Counted from the stretch's first letter, positions 10,035 to 21,476 are shown. The stretch is 64,000 bases of DNA from Hamiltosporidium tvaerminnensis (GCA_022605425.2 CM061255.1:310001-374000), one strand, 5' to 3'. The notes: generated by a model not told the origin, from the letters alone. A program made the numbers and translations.

Positions 10035-10352
10035 TTACTTATGTTTAGAAACCTCTGCAATTCTATCAGTATGTTCTGTTGAGGGAACAGAGTTATAAGG
10101 AAAATGTGTACGTTGTCCAAAAGAATAATCAAATTCTTTTTCAACTACAAACATTATATCATTGGAAGTGATAACATCTGATTGGCGGTGTTTGGTAACC
10201 AAATACGTTCTGTTTAAAATATCGGAAACAAATTTTTCTGAAAATTGTTGTAGATTGTTTAATACGTCTTGGTCTACTTTATTATTTACTTTTATTAATG
10301 AATTTAATGAAAGTATTTTTTGTTTTGGAAGAAAATGTGAATCATTATCCAT
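10035..10352 (-). CDS. TAF12: TAF12, histone-fold subunit of TFIID/SAGA
   Basis: 105 aa. Residues ~22-80 form the TAF12 H2B-like histone fold: VDQDVLNNLQQFSEKFVSDI (helix 2), then the diagnostic KHRQSD (family LAKHRKSD), followed by VITSNDIMFVVEKEFDYSFG where the family has a D-V-x-x-x-L-E-R-x-W pattern. The tail PSTEHTDRIAEV matches the family P-S-x-x-H-x-x-R motif. TAF12 pairs with TAF4 in TFIID and Ada1 in SAGA. The protein is only the domain, shorter than the fungal orthologues. Read on the minus strand, a CCC lies 5 nt before the ATG. Confidence 0.88.
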   Translation of the reverse strand: MDNDSHFLPKQKILSLNSLIKVNNKVDQDVLNNLQQFSEKFVSDILNRTYLVTKHRQSDVITSNDIMFVVEKEFDYSFGQRTHFPYNSVPSTEHTDRIAEVSKHK

Positions 10353-10357
10353 TTTAT

Positions 10358-10360
10358 GGG
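10358..10360 (-). promoter_or_regulatory. CCC motif upstream of TAF12
   Basis: GGG on the + strand, i.e. CCC on the coding strand, 5 nt before the start codon. Confidence 0.5.
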
Positions 10361-10438
10361 TAATCTAATTTCTTCCTGGTTGAAAAATAAAGAAATTGTA
10401 ATTTAAAATTGAATTTTTTTTAATTTTCTAAAATAAGG

Positions 10439-11170
10439 GTGAAGGAGAAAGTGGATAACTATATTTACAACTATCAGTTTGGCAATAAGTATTTGAAATT
10501 AATCTGTAAAATCACGGGTTAAATTTTATGTGGAAAAAAACCCACACTTCATTTTCGGTCGTTCCATGGAAATTTGTATAAAAAGGAGAAGGTCTACGAA
10601 ATAATAAAATATTTTTAACAGACTTACTTTGTAGTTTTTTTATGTAAACGATTGTAGGCCACGATTAAGAATTTAGGAAATTTCAAATAAAACACTGGAA
10701 CATGAAGTTGCTTTCTCGGTTCAAAGACTTGGCGCGTTAGATATTCGCAAAAAAACACATCTTTGAAAATCCGGAAGGCTAAGTAGCAGGTTATAATCGT
10801 TGTTAGGGCATCTAAATGTCAAGATGGTCTCCATATAAATCTCAGAGATATATATTAGTTGAGGGTCTATTGGATTCTAAAGTTGTGGAATGACTAAAAC
10901 TGCAGCTAGTATAGGAGAGCCCAATGTGAATTTCGAGCTGTTATCAGATCACAGATGATCGAAATTGGCGATTAACGGGCAACCACCTGGTCAGTATATA
11001 GGTTTGTCACGTCTTTTACATAAAAAGTCTTGTAAGAGGTATCTAAGGGAAATCAATAAACAGTTTATAAGCAAGTTATCTATGAAATCCTAGAATTTCA
11101 TTAATGTCATGAAAACAATATAATACATGCCGCTTTCATCCATAGATTGAATATATTTAAAATGAATAAT
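10439..11170 (+). mobile_element. ~730-bp interspersed element, diverged copy B
   Basis: Follows the same order of landmarks as copies A and D but with many substitutions: TTTGGCAATAAGT, CGTTCCATGGAAATTTG, AAGGCTAAGTAGCAGGTTAT, ATATAAATCTCAGAGATATAT, TTCATTAATGTCATGAAAAC. The 3' end is near AAAATGAATAAT. It is an old copy directly upstream of TAF12. Confidence 0.75.
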
Positions 11171-11552
11171 TTTTGTGTAAGGTTATATATTAGTTGATAT
11201 AAATTCACTTTTTATATAAAAATATAAAAAGATACGAGATATATTAAAATTATAATTTTGATAACGTAGAAGATAAATATTTCAATAATTTTAATTAGAG
11301 ATTACAAATATATTTTTATAAATTTATACTTTTTTAGAGAAGAATTTAGAATATTTTAAATTCAAATTCATATCCTTAAAAGATATACAAATTCTTTTTA
11401 ATTTTAATGGTTTTTAAATTAAACTTAAATCCAAACATTTTCTATGGTTGACTCTATTGTATCTTTTTAAGCCGTTTTGTGTTTTTATGATTATTTTCCA
11501 TTAGATATTTTAAAAATAATATTTGAAAGATATTCAAAGAAACTATAAAAAG
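11171..11552. other. AT-rich spacer between two copies of the element
   Basis: No feature recognised between copy B (+) and copy C (-), whose 3' ends face each other across this gap. Confidence 0.45.
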
Positions 11553-12280
11553 CTTTATTTAATAGTATCACATCTTTATAAAACCGTGGCAAATGTTATA
11601 TTTTTTCACGACATTAACGCAGTTTTGGGTTTAACATAAATAAATGCTACTCCAACATTCCATCAGTACCCCTGAGATACCTAGGTCCCAAAGCTTTTCA
11701 TTTACCAGGTGTGTAGAATCTAATTAATAGGCGAGTCGGTTGCCTGGTGTTCTTTAAAGTCCGTTGCATGGAGTGTAATAGAAGACCGAAGCCCCCCTAG
11801 GCTTCCCCAAGCCTATGCAGCCTTCCCACTTACTCTTCCCTTTTTGAACTCAATAAACTTCTAGTTAAGATATATTTCAGAGATTTACATGGAGTCTACT
11901 TAGACAGTGCAATGCCATACAAACAGGTGTAACCATATATTTAGCTTTCGCAGCTTTAAATAATTTTCTCTTTATATCTCCCAGGCGCTAAGTCTTCCAA
12001 CCCGCGTGAGCAAAGCTAGGTTTCCATGCTTTTATATGGCAATTACCTACTAGTTCAGCTGCGGTCCGCAATCTGGTTGGATAAAAAACTGCAAATAAAT
12101 TCGTAGAAAAAGTTTCGCCATTTCGTGGGCCTTTCCTCTTCATAACAACTCCATAGAACAACTGAAAATGTAGTGTCGTTTTATCTCCAACAAAAATACA
12201 AACAATGATCTACACACCAGTTTCACACACTCATTGCCAAGCAGAAAGTTTTTTAAGTGGTTATTCTTCCACCACCTCAT
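11553..12280 (-). mobile_element. ~730-bp interspersed element, copy C
   Basis: A full-length copy in reverse. The 3' end reads CTTTATTT on the + strand at 11,553 and the 5' end has CTTCCACCACCTCAT at ~12,280. Close to copies A and D over the central block (CATGCAACGGAC and the GGGGGGCTTCGG region in reverse complement). No ORF is conserved. Confidence 0.83.
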
Positions 12281-12313
12281 TCAAAGAGATAATATAATTG
12301 TAATATATTTCTT

Positions 12314-12535
12314 AGTGGAGAGAGGATAAGCACATTAAAAACTATCTGCTTGGCAATGACTGTCAATGAAATGGTGTGAAGATCATTGTTGAGATTTTTG
12401 CGGGATATAAACCACGCTGGATCTATAACCCAATCTCCTATAATCCCGAATTACAACATATTAAAAGACACGGATGAAAAACTTCCATTTGTTCCTCCTA
12501 GGCAACGAGAGGTAAAGAGGAATGGAATAAGTAAG
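12314..12535 (+). mobile_element. Interspersed element relic, subfamily with coding-like segment (copy G)
   Basis: Starts AGTGGAGAGAGGATAAGCAC and shares the first ~115 nt with the 730-bp family. It then follows copy F (2,884): SPIIPNYNILK and FVPPRQREVK can be read before a one-base deletion relative to copy F breaks the frame in the KEEW segment. It lies 34 bp from the 5' end of copy C in the opposite direction. Confidence 0.65.
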
Positions 12536-12877
12536 TAAGCATAATATCTTTCTTTAATTATACGTGTTTTGACTTTTTGAATGTTTTATGGAAATATTCA
12601 AGCCGTATTTACACTATTTCAAAACATATAAAATATATTTGAACTAAATATAAGAATTTTTAATTAGAAGATGTAATTAATTGCAAAATTGTTAAATAAA
12701 TCATATAGAAATCACTTGTTTGGTTAAAAAACAATTTTTTATAACATCATTATTAACAGGATTGGTTATATTGATTTTTAATTAAACATTAGATATTCTG
12801 TAAGAATTTTTATAATCGATTAATACTTAATTAATCAAGAAAAAAATATTTAATATATAACTTATTCGATCGAATTT

Positions 12878-12880
12878 CCC
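12878..12880 (+). promoter_or_regulatory. CCC motif upstream of the secreted-protein gene
   Basis: CCC 4 nt before the ATG at 12,884, which helps choose this start. Confidence 0.5.
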
Positions 12881-12883
12881 TTC

Positions 12884-14191
12884 ATGTTTAAAAAAATTTT
12901 ATTAAATATTGTACTTATAGGTATAAACATAATAAAAAGTGCTAGCTTAGAACAAAAGCCGACGAGTGAAACCGATGTCAATTGTTATTTTGAATTACTC
13001 TGTAGAATAGAAAATTTTGGTTCGAAAGCCTTTAAAAAATATATTTCAATTGTTGGAACTAATGTGAGAAATGATTGTGGAATATTTATTTTTGATCGCG
13101 ATGCTGAAATTCTTGAGTTAACAAGATTTTTTCTAGATATGTTTCCGACCGATAAGAAATATATGTTTCAAACAAATATATTTTTGAAAAACCTTGGCAA
13201 AGAAGAAATTCCACTTGGTGAAATTGCTAAAGAAGCTAAGTTGGTGTATACCGCAACCGTAAACGAATTTAAATCAAGTACCTACACTTTATCTTCGTCA
13301 AAAATTCAGGATACCTTTGAATATGTTGAAAAGGTTGAAATTCTACGACATTTGATTGAAAAGAATACTAAATTACAGAATTTCGATATAGTTGATAATT
13401 TTTGTTTTAACAGAACATTTTCTCCTTCTTTATATCCATGTAAAGGTAAAGAAGACAATATCACAATTATTTTATTAGGTTTGGCATTTTTATTACCCCA
13501 TGAATTAGATGTTTTTGAATTTATTTTTGAAGAATTGTACAGAACATATAATTTATACGGCAAGAATATTTATTTTGCTTTCTTCCCAAATATTAAATCA
13601 AGGCATATGAATGTGTTTGGTCGATATCTTACTTCCTCTGATATATGTAGGTATTACATATTCAATTTTTATGTAGAAAATATCAATATTTTAAATGATT
13701 ATAAGACTTCAAAGGGCATAAAAATTTTGAATTCAAAAAAATATGGTCTTTATCTTACTGGAGAAACATTTACATCAGAAAATGGAAAAGAGCTTACAAA
13801 AAAGTTTGAAAACCTTGATTTTGATAAAGATTTATTAAAACATATCGATGTTGCAAAAATTAAAATTTCTAAAACAAATTTAACCACAACTAGTTTAAAC
13901 AATTCCCACTTTGAATTTAAGGTAAAATTGTTCAACAATAAAAGTATAAATATTGTTTCTACAACACAAAAACTTGAAAGTGGTTTGTATTATGTTTTTT
14001 TGCTGAATTTGTGCGATATAGACGATCAGAAAAAGAATATCTCTGTTATTCTTCATACAAATTTACTCGGTACAAATATGAAGATTGATAAATGTGAATC
14101 ATCGGAACAAATTACGAGCACAGGAGATTTGCTGAAAGCTATCGAACGAAAATTTGAAAATGTTCTTATTTGGGCTACAATAAATACTTAA
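12884..14191 (+). CDS. Predicted secreted protein of unknown function
   Basis: 435 aa. The N-terminus is MFKKILLNIVLIGINIIKSA, a basic residue pair then a hydrophobic core and small residues, typical of a signal peptide with cleavage near residue 20. No transmembrane segment is obvious afterwards. Cysteines are few and spread (near residues 34, 40, 64, 182, 191, 259 and further on), and several N-x-S/T sequons occur (NIT, NRT, NLT, NNS). I recognise no domain. Lysine- and asparagine-rich composition matches the genome's AT bias, and the frame is intact over 1.3 kb, so it is a real gene. Secreted lineage-specific proteins of this size are common among microsporidian spore-wall, polar-tube or host-exposed factors, but nothing here decides between these. 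A structure-based search is the obvious test. Confidence 0.85.
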   Translation: MFKKILLNIVLIGINIIKSASLEQKPTSETDVNCYFELLCRIENFGSKAFKKYISIVGTNVRNDCGIFIFDRDAEILELTRFFLDMFPTDKKYMFQTNIFLKNLGKEEIPLGEIAKEAKLVYTATVNEFKSSTYTLSSSKIQDTFEYVEKVEILRHLIEKNTKLQNFDIVDNFCFNRTFSPSLYPCKGKEDNITIILLGLAFLLPHELDVFEFIFEELYRTYNLYGKNIYFAFFPNIKSRHMNVFGRYLTSSDICRYYIFNFYVENINILNDYKTSKGIKILNSKKYGLYLTGETFTSENGKELTKKFENLDFDKDLLKHIDVAKIKISKTNLTTTSLNNSHFEFKVKLFNNKSINIVSTTQKLESGLYYVFLLNLCDIDDQKKNISVILHTNLLGTNMKIDKCESSEQITSTGDLLKAIERKFENVLIWATINT

Positions 14192-14324
14192 AAAGTATTA
14201 AAAATTTATTTTATTTTAATTTCTTCATATAAAGTTTGTCTTTCAAATCATTTATTTACGAAGTCAGTATTTTTAATACTTTTATTGGTTTTTTAGCTCA
14301 AGTAGTCATTTATAATTAAACTAG

Positions 14325-15253
14325 TGGTTAAGCTCGTAGAAACGAACTTTTCTTTACATTCATAAGAAAACAAAATCCCGAAAAAAATCCTAAACTTCAA
14401 GATCCAAGCCATAGTTTCTTACCATTTTTAATATAAATTTTATAGTCTCACCTAGTCTGTTCTTCGTATATTTTTTAGTCTTGCATTTTTGATTATTTGC
14501 CGCTCTTAAGAAATTTCTCAATAAAATTTAGGATATTTTGTAATAGCATATTCTCATCCTTCTATTTTATTTACTTTCAATTTTTCAAAACTTCAGCTCT
14601 GTATTTTATGTCTAGCCTGTTCCCTTTCCACCTATTTTTATTCAATTATGTCTTTTTTCTCGAAGAAATTTATTCAGATGTTGAATTTTCTTTGTTTAAA
14701 ACACTGTTCCTTTAACTATATGCTGTATTATTAAATTTATTTATTCGATTTTTAGTTATTTTTATTAAAACTCTTTTGATTTAATCAAGTATAAAGTTCT
14801 ATATAGCTATTCAGGCAATATTTATGGTGTGCAACTATTATTGAGAATATAAATAAATTGCTGTAAAAACGGCAAAAAACATCATTATTATCATAAAATT
14901 TTTTATATAACTGTAAATTCTTAGAAAATAAATCTTAACCAATTGATTTAAACTTTTTTTAAACGAAATACTTTAGAAAAATGGAAAAAAAAATTATTTG
15001 TTTTTCCTTCCATATTAATACAGTCTAGAGAAGATTTTTACAATTTTTTTTCAAATATTTTTCAACCAATAGAATCTTTTTTATTGTTTTATGGTTAGTT
15101 CTACTCATTATTATTGTTGTGTAGATTTTATGAACAAAAAAAAGCGACATATCTTAATTGGAGCACTCTTGTTAGTGTCTTATATTCTTTTAACCAATTA
15201 AACATTTCGAGGTGAGTGTCGTCGTCGGGACATTACTGAATTATATAAATGAT
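14325..15253. repeat. ~930-bp interspersed repeat, second family, copy 1
   Basis: Matches 19,798-21,476 once the inserted 730-bp element there is removed. Shared landmarks: CTCGTWGAAACGAACTTT, a Sau-like GTCTCACCTAGTCTG/AACTCACCTGGTCCG block, ATTTAGGRTWTTTTGTAA-like text, CTACTCAYTATTATTG, TTTTATGAACAARWAAAAA, GAGCACTCTTRTTRGTGTCTT and ACATTACTGAATTATATAAA. No conserved ORF; identity unknown. Confidence 0.75.
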
Positions 15254-18200
15254 TAGATTTGAGTACAAAGCCCTTAATAGTAAAAAATTATAAATATTTG
15301 CCATGAATATGCTAAATATATTTATAATCAAAGAGATTTGTATTTTTATAGATTGTGCAGGGAAATTTAAATATACAACAAATCCAGATGTTATAAATAC
15401 ATATAAATATTTATATAATGCTGTTATTGATCATTGTAAATTATAATTTTCGGTAAAACCACAGTTTCTGTTTAAAAAACAATATTATATTTAAAGCGGA
15501 ATAATTAATCTCGAAAAATTAACGATTTAGTATATTTTGTTATTTTTTTCTAACTTTATGCATGATTTTACTTTTATATTTGATAGTACATTAGGTTCAA
15601 TTATTTTGCAACAATAAGGAGGCGGATAATCCGATTCTTTGTTTTCCTGGCTTACATTCCACATTAGCATTTAAGTGCAATAAAGATATAAATTTCGTGT
15701 ATATCTCGACTTATTATATGACATCCTTTGTAAAAAATTTACATTTCAAAAATATTTTTTTGTGATTCTATTTTGCTCGAAGATTAAAAAATCTATTTGA
15801 GCTTTTTGAATTACTATGTAAAAAAAAGATCCAAAATAATTTTGTAATAGATTTCTTATAATATTATATATAATTCTATCTCCAACTATCAAAAAATATT
15901 ACTAAATTTCTAAATGTATACAAAAATTAATTTGTGTCAATTATTCATACTTTAAATTGTTATTTTTCTACTTTTTTAAGAGAATTACTGAATGAAATTC
16001 ATACTTCTATATGATTATAAAATTTCTTTAATGATACCAAAACTTTTATGTCTTAAATTTCCGAAAAAAGCTTCATTTTGAAAATTCATCTTGAAAAATA
16101 CAAAAGATTCGAAAAAAATTGATGCAAGTAGATTTTTTTGCTTATAAATTGCTGTGATCATCTTTCTCTATTTTTATGTAACAACTTTTTAAATTTTGAT
16201 CTTTCTATTTTGGACTTCTGCTTCGGGTTTGGTTTTTCATCCACCATTTAGAGTTCTAGAATTCCGATATTTGTTTATTTGAACTTCTCGATAAAAAAAG
16301 ATAAATTAATGGTTTTATCTGTCATTTCATAGATTTCAGTTCATTGTATCCTATCTCTGTATGCTCCTTTCCTATGCCCAAAGATACTTGGTCTTAAAAC
16401 CCTTTCTTTTCACTGATCAAATAAAATCTGTATCATTTTTTGGGATAGTCCAAAGAGTAAAATAAACTTTATTCTTACAAGATATTTAAGTATTTCAAGG
16501 TACAAATTATTGTATTTTGTTCAAATACTATTAAATGTTGCGACATAAGGAATTTTCTAAGCCCAACATCTTTAAACTAAGCGTGATCATAATCTAAAAA
16601 GTTGAGATTTACAAGGTCTTACATTTATTCAATTTGAAGCTCTAGCATGTGAACCAATACGGTGTGAAACACGTTTTTATCAAATTCAAAGGATTATTTA
16701 AACATTTATTGAGTCTTTTTGAGCCAAATTTGATATAAATTCGTAATAAAATTATTATATTTGAATTTACAAATTTCTAGACTTTTCATTTTTGTAGGAT
16801 AGATGATAAATATACATTTTATTTCCAATATATTTATATAGTTTATTTAGAATTTCATTCTCATAATTAGTACAAAATTACGAGCCTGGATTTGAAAAAA
16901 AACGAGATATGTCCGATGACAAGATTATCTTGATCGAATGTCAGAAAGCAGGTTTTCAAAAACTCAAAAAACGATAATAGCAGTTTTCAAGAACGAGATG
17001 GTTTAATGATGTAAATGAACAGCACAAACCTTTAATCAAGCAAAAGAATAAAAATATTAATATAAAAATAGATTTAAGATAGTTTTAATGTACAATTTGA
17101 CTTTAAAGAGGCATAATATTACTAAGGGCTAAACTTATATCTAGATGATGTCAGTAGTTGTATGTTCTATTATTCTTGAGTTCACTTATTCATAGTGCCT
17201 GATAGAATCTCTTTATATTCTTTAATTTTTTAATTATATTGTTTAATAGGTACTTTTTTTAGTTGTTTTCAATATTTTATATCATAGAGTTTTAGCAAAA
17301 AAAAGCTGCTAAAAACAAGAGGATTAAAACAATAAATTTGGGCTCTGAATCAATAATTGTGTTTATTTCCCTGTAAAAAACTCTTTGTAATATTTTCAAT
17401 TTCCAATAATAAATCCAAGTTTAATCAAATTAATAACGAATTATGATATAGATGAAAAAATCAGATTGATAAATTTTTTCAAAACAATATAAAAAAATAT
17501 ATCAAAAGAATCAATTAACATAAAGGTCAAATTATGTTACTATCACTAGCATTTTTTCATATCAAACAAAAAATTTTGATAAAAAGAACAACTTATTCAA
17601 TAAACTAAATATATTATTAGCTACACATGTTACTAGAATCACTCATCTATCATTATCATATCTTTCAATAGCAAATAAGTCAATGTAGATCAAATCATAA
17701 AGCAATTGGTTATATATAAACAGGAATCCGCATCTCGATGTTCATTTAATACAACTGCTTCAAATTATATTCAAGAAGGTTCAGAAATAAATCGTTGAAA
17801 AAACATTTCTTTTTTTTTACAAAATTTTCATGAATCAAAATTGAAATTTTTAATCAGAACTATAAAGCAGAACTCGTAAAACTTGCATATGTAAGAGACG
17901 GAACTATTTTGAAAAAAACACAAAAAAATTGTATTACACTAATAATAAAAAGTGTATTTGTATAGCTTCAAATTACTGATACCTTCCAAAAACTTTATAC
18001 ATATTTATTCTCAATTAAAATGGATTATAAAAACACATTGATTTAAGGTTTGACAAAATAAGGTGTTCTAAAAGCATGATACAGAATAATTTTGGAAAAA
18101 TCAATTTAGAATAATATCTTTAAAAAAATTTAATAAACATTTAATGAAAATTTCTATTCTATCTGTTTTTTGGTTACATTTAATTTTGGAAAAATTAATT

Positions 18201-18488
18201 TTTTAATTATTTAATTTAAAATTTACACTAAAAATTTTATTATTTCTAAAACAATGATATTATTAATATCCGAAAAAAACATTATCTTTATAGAATCATA
18301 CGTTTTTTATTATAATTTACAATTTTCTAAAGCAAATATGACAACAAAAAAGAAGCATTAGTCATAAACACAAATCTTTAATTCAAAAATTTTATTTTTT
18401 TAATATTAATTTATTTATTGATGATAAAATAATTTTTAATTTTTTGAAAAAAACTATTTATTTAAATTAGGAAAAGAAACACCTAAAA
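15254..18488. other. 3.2-kb AT-rich gap, nothing recognised
   Basis: No ORF above 60 codons, no clear repeat and no tRNA-like structure found by eye. A small inverted motif (CGGATAATCCG) sits at about 15,625. Decayed sequence is the simplest reading. Confidence 0.45.
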
Positions 18489-19331
18489 ATGGAAGAATGT
18501 ATGAAAGAATGTTTTATAGACTTAAAAAATAGTACCTCTATAAATTATTTAGAAAGGTTATTGGGAAGATCAAAAAATGATAAAATTGCAACAATCTGTC
18601 ATCATAACTGTTCCGTACTGTTGAATATCAATGACTATAAACATAATGGAAGATATCCATTTAGATCTATTTTAACTTCAACAGAATTCTTATCTTCTGT
18701 TTTTTCAATGTTTAATTTTATTATGATTTTTATTTGTTATAATCTTATTTTCAGTAATAATAATAAATCTGTATCATTTACAGGATTATACAAACTTCAA
18801 TATATAATATCATTAATATGTTGGATTTCCAGTACTCTTTTTCACATATATGATACATGGTATACAAGATGTATGGATTATTTTACTGGTTATATATTTT
18901 TCATAGTTACTCTATATATTTTTACATTAAGATCTCTATATTTGTTTAAATTCAATCAAAAAAATATTATATTTTTTAGAAATTATATGGTTCCTCTACT
19001 AAGAATATGGACGCTCTTACATATTTTTTATATGTATTACATTGATTTTAACTATGTATTTCATAAAGTATCGTGTATAATTATATACATTATGATCTTG
19101 TGCAATTGGACAGCTTATATTATAAAAATGATCAAATTTATACATACAAGATATTTAATTATTTATATTTTATTTATTTTGAGTGGCGGAATCATAGAAG
19201 TAATGGATTTTCCACCTTTGTTTTATCTTCTTGATTCACATGCAATTTGGCATTTTTTATCAGGCCTTGCTGTACCATTCTATTATTTATTTATAAGTAA
19301 AGATATTGTAAATGAAACTGTTAATCAATGA
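18489..19331 (+). CDS. PER1: PER1/PGAP3 family protein (GPI-anchor lipid remodelling)
   Basis: 280 aa with an N-terminal Cys-containing luminal segment (C4, C8, C37, C41) and about seven hydrophobic segments from residue ~65. Family motifs in order: GRYPFRS (54-60; family K-W-P-F), WISSTLFHIYDTWYTRCMDYF (112-132) with H119 and D130, and near the C-terminus MDFPPLFYLLDSHAIWHFLS with D249, H251 and H255. These His/Asp residues are the conserved metal-site residues of the CREST hydrolase superfamily to which PGAP3/Per1 and alkaline ceramidases belong. Per1 removes the sn-2 acyl chain from GPI-anchored proteins in the ER/Golgi. There is no clear cleavable signal peptide, unlike fungal orthologues. 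An alkaline ceramidase is the alternative, but the K/R-x-P-F motif and Cys-rich N-terminus favour Per1. Confidence 0.87.
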   Translation: MEECMKECFIDLKNSTSINYLERLLGRSKNDKIATICHHNCSVLLNINDYKHNGRYPFRSILTSTEFLSSVFSMFNFIMIFICYNLIFSNNNKSVSFTGLYKLQYIISLICWISSTLFHIYDTWYTRCMDYFTGYIFFIVTLYIFTLRSLYLFKFNQKNIIFFRNYMVPLLRIWTLLHIFYMYYIDFNYVFHKVSCIIIYIMILCNWTAYIIKMIKFIHTRYLIIYILFILSGGIIEVMDFPPLFYLLDSHAIWHFLSGLAVPFYYLFISKDIVNETVNQ

Positions 19332-19797
19332 CGATTTAATACGATCTAACGTTTGTTATATTTACATTATCAATATGAAACAGGAAAAAAATATAAAAAA
19401 TGTAAATCAAGAATTATCATTATAAACCTATCATTTTAAATAAAACGACTTGGATAAAACCTATATTGTAAACAAATTTATCATAATGAATGTTCTATAT
19501 CCAGTTTTAAATGTAAACCAACTATTGTTTAAAAATGATTAATTTCGAAAATGAAATTGACTTCTATTGCCAATTGTTTGGATATAAACCACACTAAATC
19601 TATGGACACATTCTTTATAATTCCGAGTTATAACAGATTAAAATACAAATAGAATAAGAGGGTAAGGTTGGCTTCTATTTAATAATTTCAAATAAAACTC
19701 AATGAAGATTTTAAATATAACGATTTAAATTAATGCAATTTTTCCTAGATATAGTTAATTTTTTTATTTTTTTAAATTTACTGTATTATTTATAAAA
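19332..19797. other. AT-rich gap with a short element fragment
   Basis: At 19,567-19,660 the sequence GGATATAAACCACACTAAATC and TTATAATTCCGAGTTATAAC matches the interior of copies F and G. It is a ~95-bp fragment of that subfamily. The rest is AT-rich with nothing recognised. Confidence 0.55.
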
Positions 19798-21476
19798 TTA
19801 TTAGCTGTTATGCTCGTTGAAACGAACTTTATTTTACATTTACCAAATAAAAAAAATATCGATTATTATCTTAAAATTCAATATCCGAGCTATATATTAT
19901 AAAATTTTCGATAGGAATTTTAACTCACCTGGTCCGTTTCTCGAATATTGTTTTTAGTCTTTTTTTTCAGAATTATTAGCAGCTTTTGAGCAATTCCCTA
20001 AAAAAAATTTAGGGTTTTCTAACCTGCATATTTCTCTTCCTCTTTAATCGATACTTCTAATTGTTTAGAGCAACTACTCGGCATATTTTGTTAGTCTGTT
20101 CACTTTCCACCTATGTATATTCCATCTCGTCTTCTTTCCCGAAAAAAATTATTCTATTGAAGCGGCTTTTTGTCTAAAGAAATAGTTCTTTTAAACTAAA
20201 TGCTTATTGGTTATTTTATTTATTATATAAATCCAAAACATATATTTACAAATATTTTAATTTAATCAAGTATCAATTTCCATATTTTTCTAATAAAATT
20301 GTTTTATACAATTATTATTGAGGTATAACTAAACTGCGCCTTGAAAAGCCAAACATATATCCTTCTTATCACAACTGTTTATTCATAGTGAAAACTCCTA
20401 GGAATATAAATCCGAATAAATCAATAAATTTTTTTTTCAAAAAACAAAACTTTAGAAAATTAAAAAAAGTTAATTTTTTTTGTATTTCTTATGTGGAGGG
20501 AGGATAACCACATAAAAAACTTTCTGCTTGGCAATGAGTGTGTGAAACTGGTGTGAGATCATTGTTTGGATTTTTGGTAGAAATAAAACCACACTACATC
20601 TTTGGTTGTTCCATGGGAGTTGTTATGAGGAGGAGAGGTCTAAGAAATGGAGAAACTTTTTCTACAAATTTATTTGTAGTTTTTTATGTAACCAGATTGC
20701 AGACCGCAGCTGAACATGTAGGTAATTGCCATGTAAAAGCATGGAAACCTAGCCTTGCTCACTCGGGTTAGAAGACTTAGCGCCTGGGAGATACAAAACA
20801 AAAAACCATTTAAAGCCAGGAAAGCTAAGTAGCAGGTTATACCTGTTGGTATGACATTGCACTGTCTAGGTGGACCCCATGTAAATCTCTGAAATATATC
20901 TTAGCTAGAAGTTTATTGGGTTCAGAAAGTGTAGAGTAAGTGGGAATGCTGCATAGTCTTGGGGGAGCCCAGGGGGGGCTTCGGCCTTCGATCACACTCC
21001 ATGCAACGGACATTAACGAACTCCGGGCAACTGCCTCGCCTATTAATTAGGTTCTACACACCTGGTAGATGAAAGGCTTTGAGACGTAGGTATCGCAGGG
21101 GTTACCGATGGAGTTTTGGGTAGCAGTTATTTATGTTAAACCTAGAACTGCGTTAATGTCATGAAAACAAATATAACACTTGCTACTGTTTTAAAAAAGA
21201 TGTGATACTTTTAAATAAAGTTTGTATTTCTTGATAGAGAATATAATTTAGGAGTAATTTACGAATTTTCTTCCTAATGTTTTTTTGAACAAATAAAATC
21301 TTTTTAGGTGTCTCATGTTCAATTCTACTCACTATTATTGGTTGTGTAAGTTTTATGAACAAGTAAAAAGAGTCAAAGTTTGTTTTGAGCACTCTTATTG
21401 GTGTCTTGTAGTTTTTAACAATTTAAATATTTTGAGGTGAGTCGTCTTCTGAACATTACTGAATTATATAAATGAT
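19798..21476. repeat. ~930-bp interspersed repeat, second family, copy 2, interrupted
   Basis: Left part 19,798-20,490 and right part 21,221-21,476 align with the two halves of copy 1 (14,325-15,253). They are separated by a 730-bp element insertion with a 12-bp duplication. After removing the insertion and one duplication copy the length is ~937 bp, the same as copy 1. Confidence 0.78.
20491..21220 (+). mobile_element. ~730-bp interspersed element, copy D, with target-site duplication
   Basis: Best-defined copy. It is flanked by a perfect 12-bp direct repeat TTTGTATTTCTT (20,479-20,490 and 21,221-21,232). The 5' end can form a hairpin ATGTGG/CCACAT and the 3' end is AAATAAAG, with no terminal inverted repeats. 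Target-site duplication without TIRs and a fixed 3' end suggest target-primed retrotransposition by a LINE-encoded enzyme (SINE-like), but I see no clear pol III A and B boxes. The 77-codon open frame inside is not conserved among copies. Confidence 0.9.

Noticed and set aside
14497-14715. 72-codon hydrophobic ORF
   Set aside because: Starts with TTG, lies in the ~930-bp repeat and is not open in the second copy.
20538-20771. 77-codon ORF
   Set aside because: It lies within the 730-bp element and is not conserved in the other copies.
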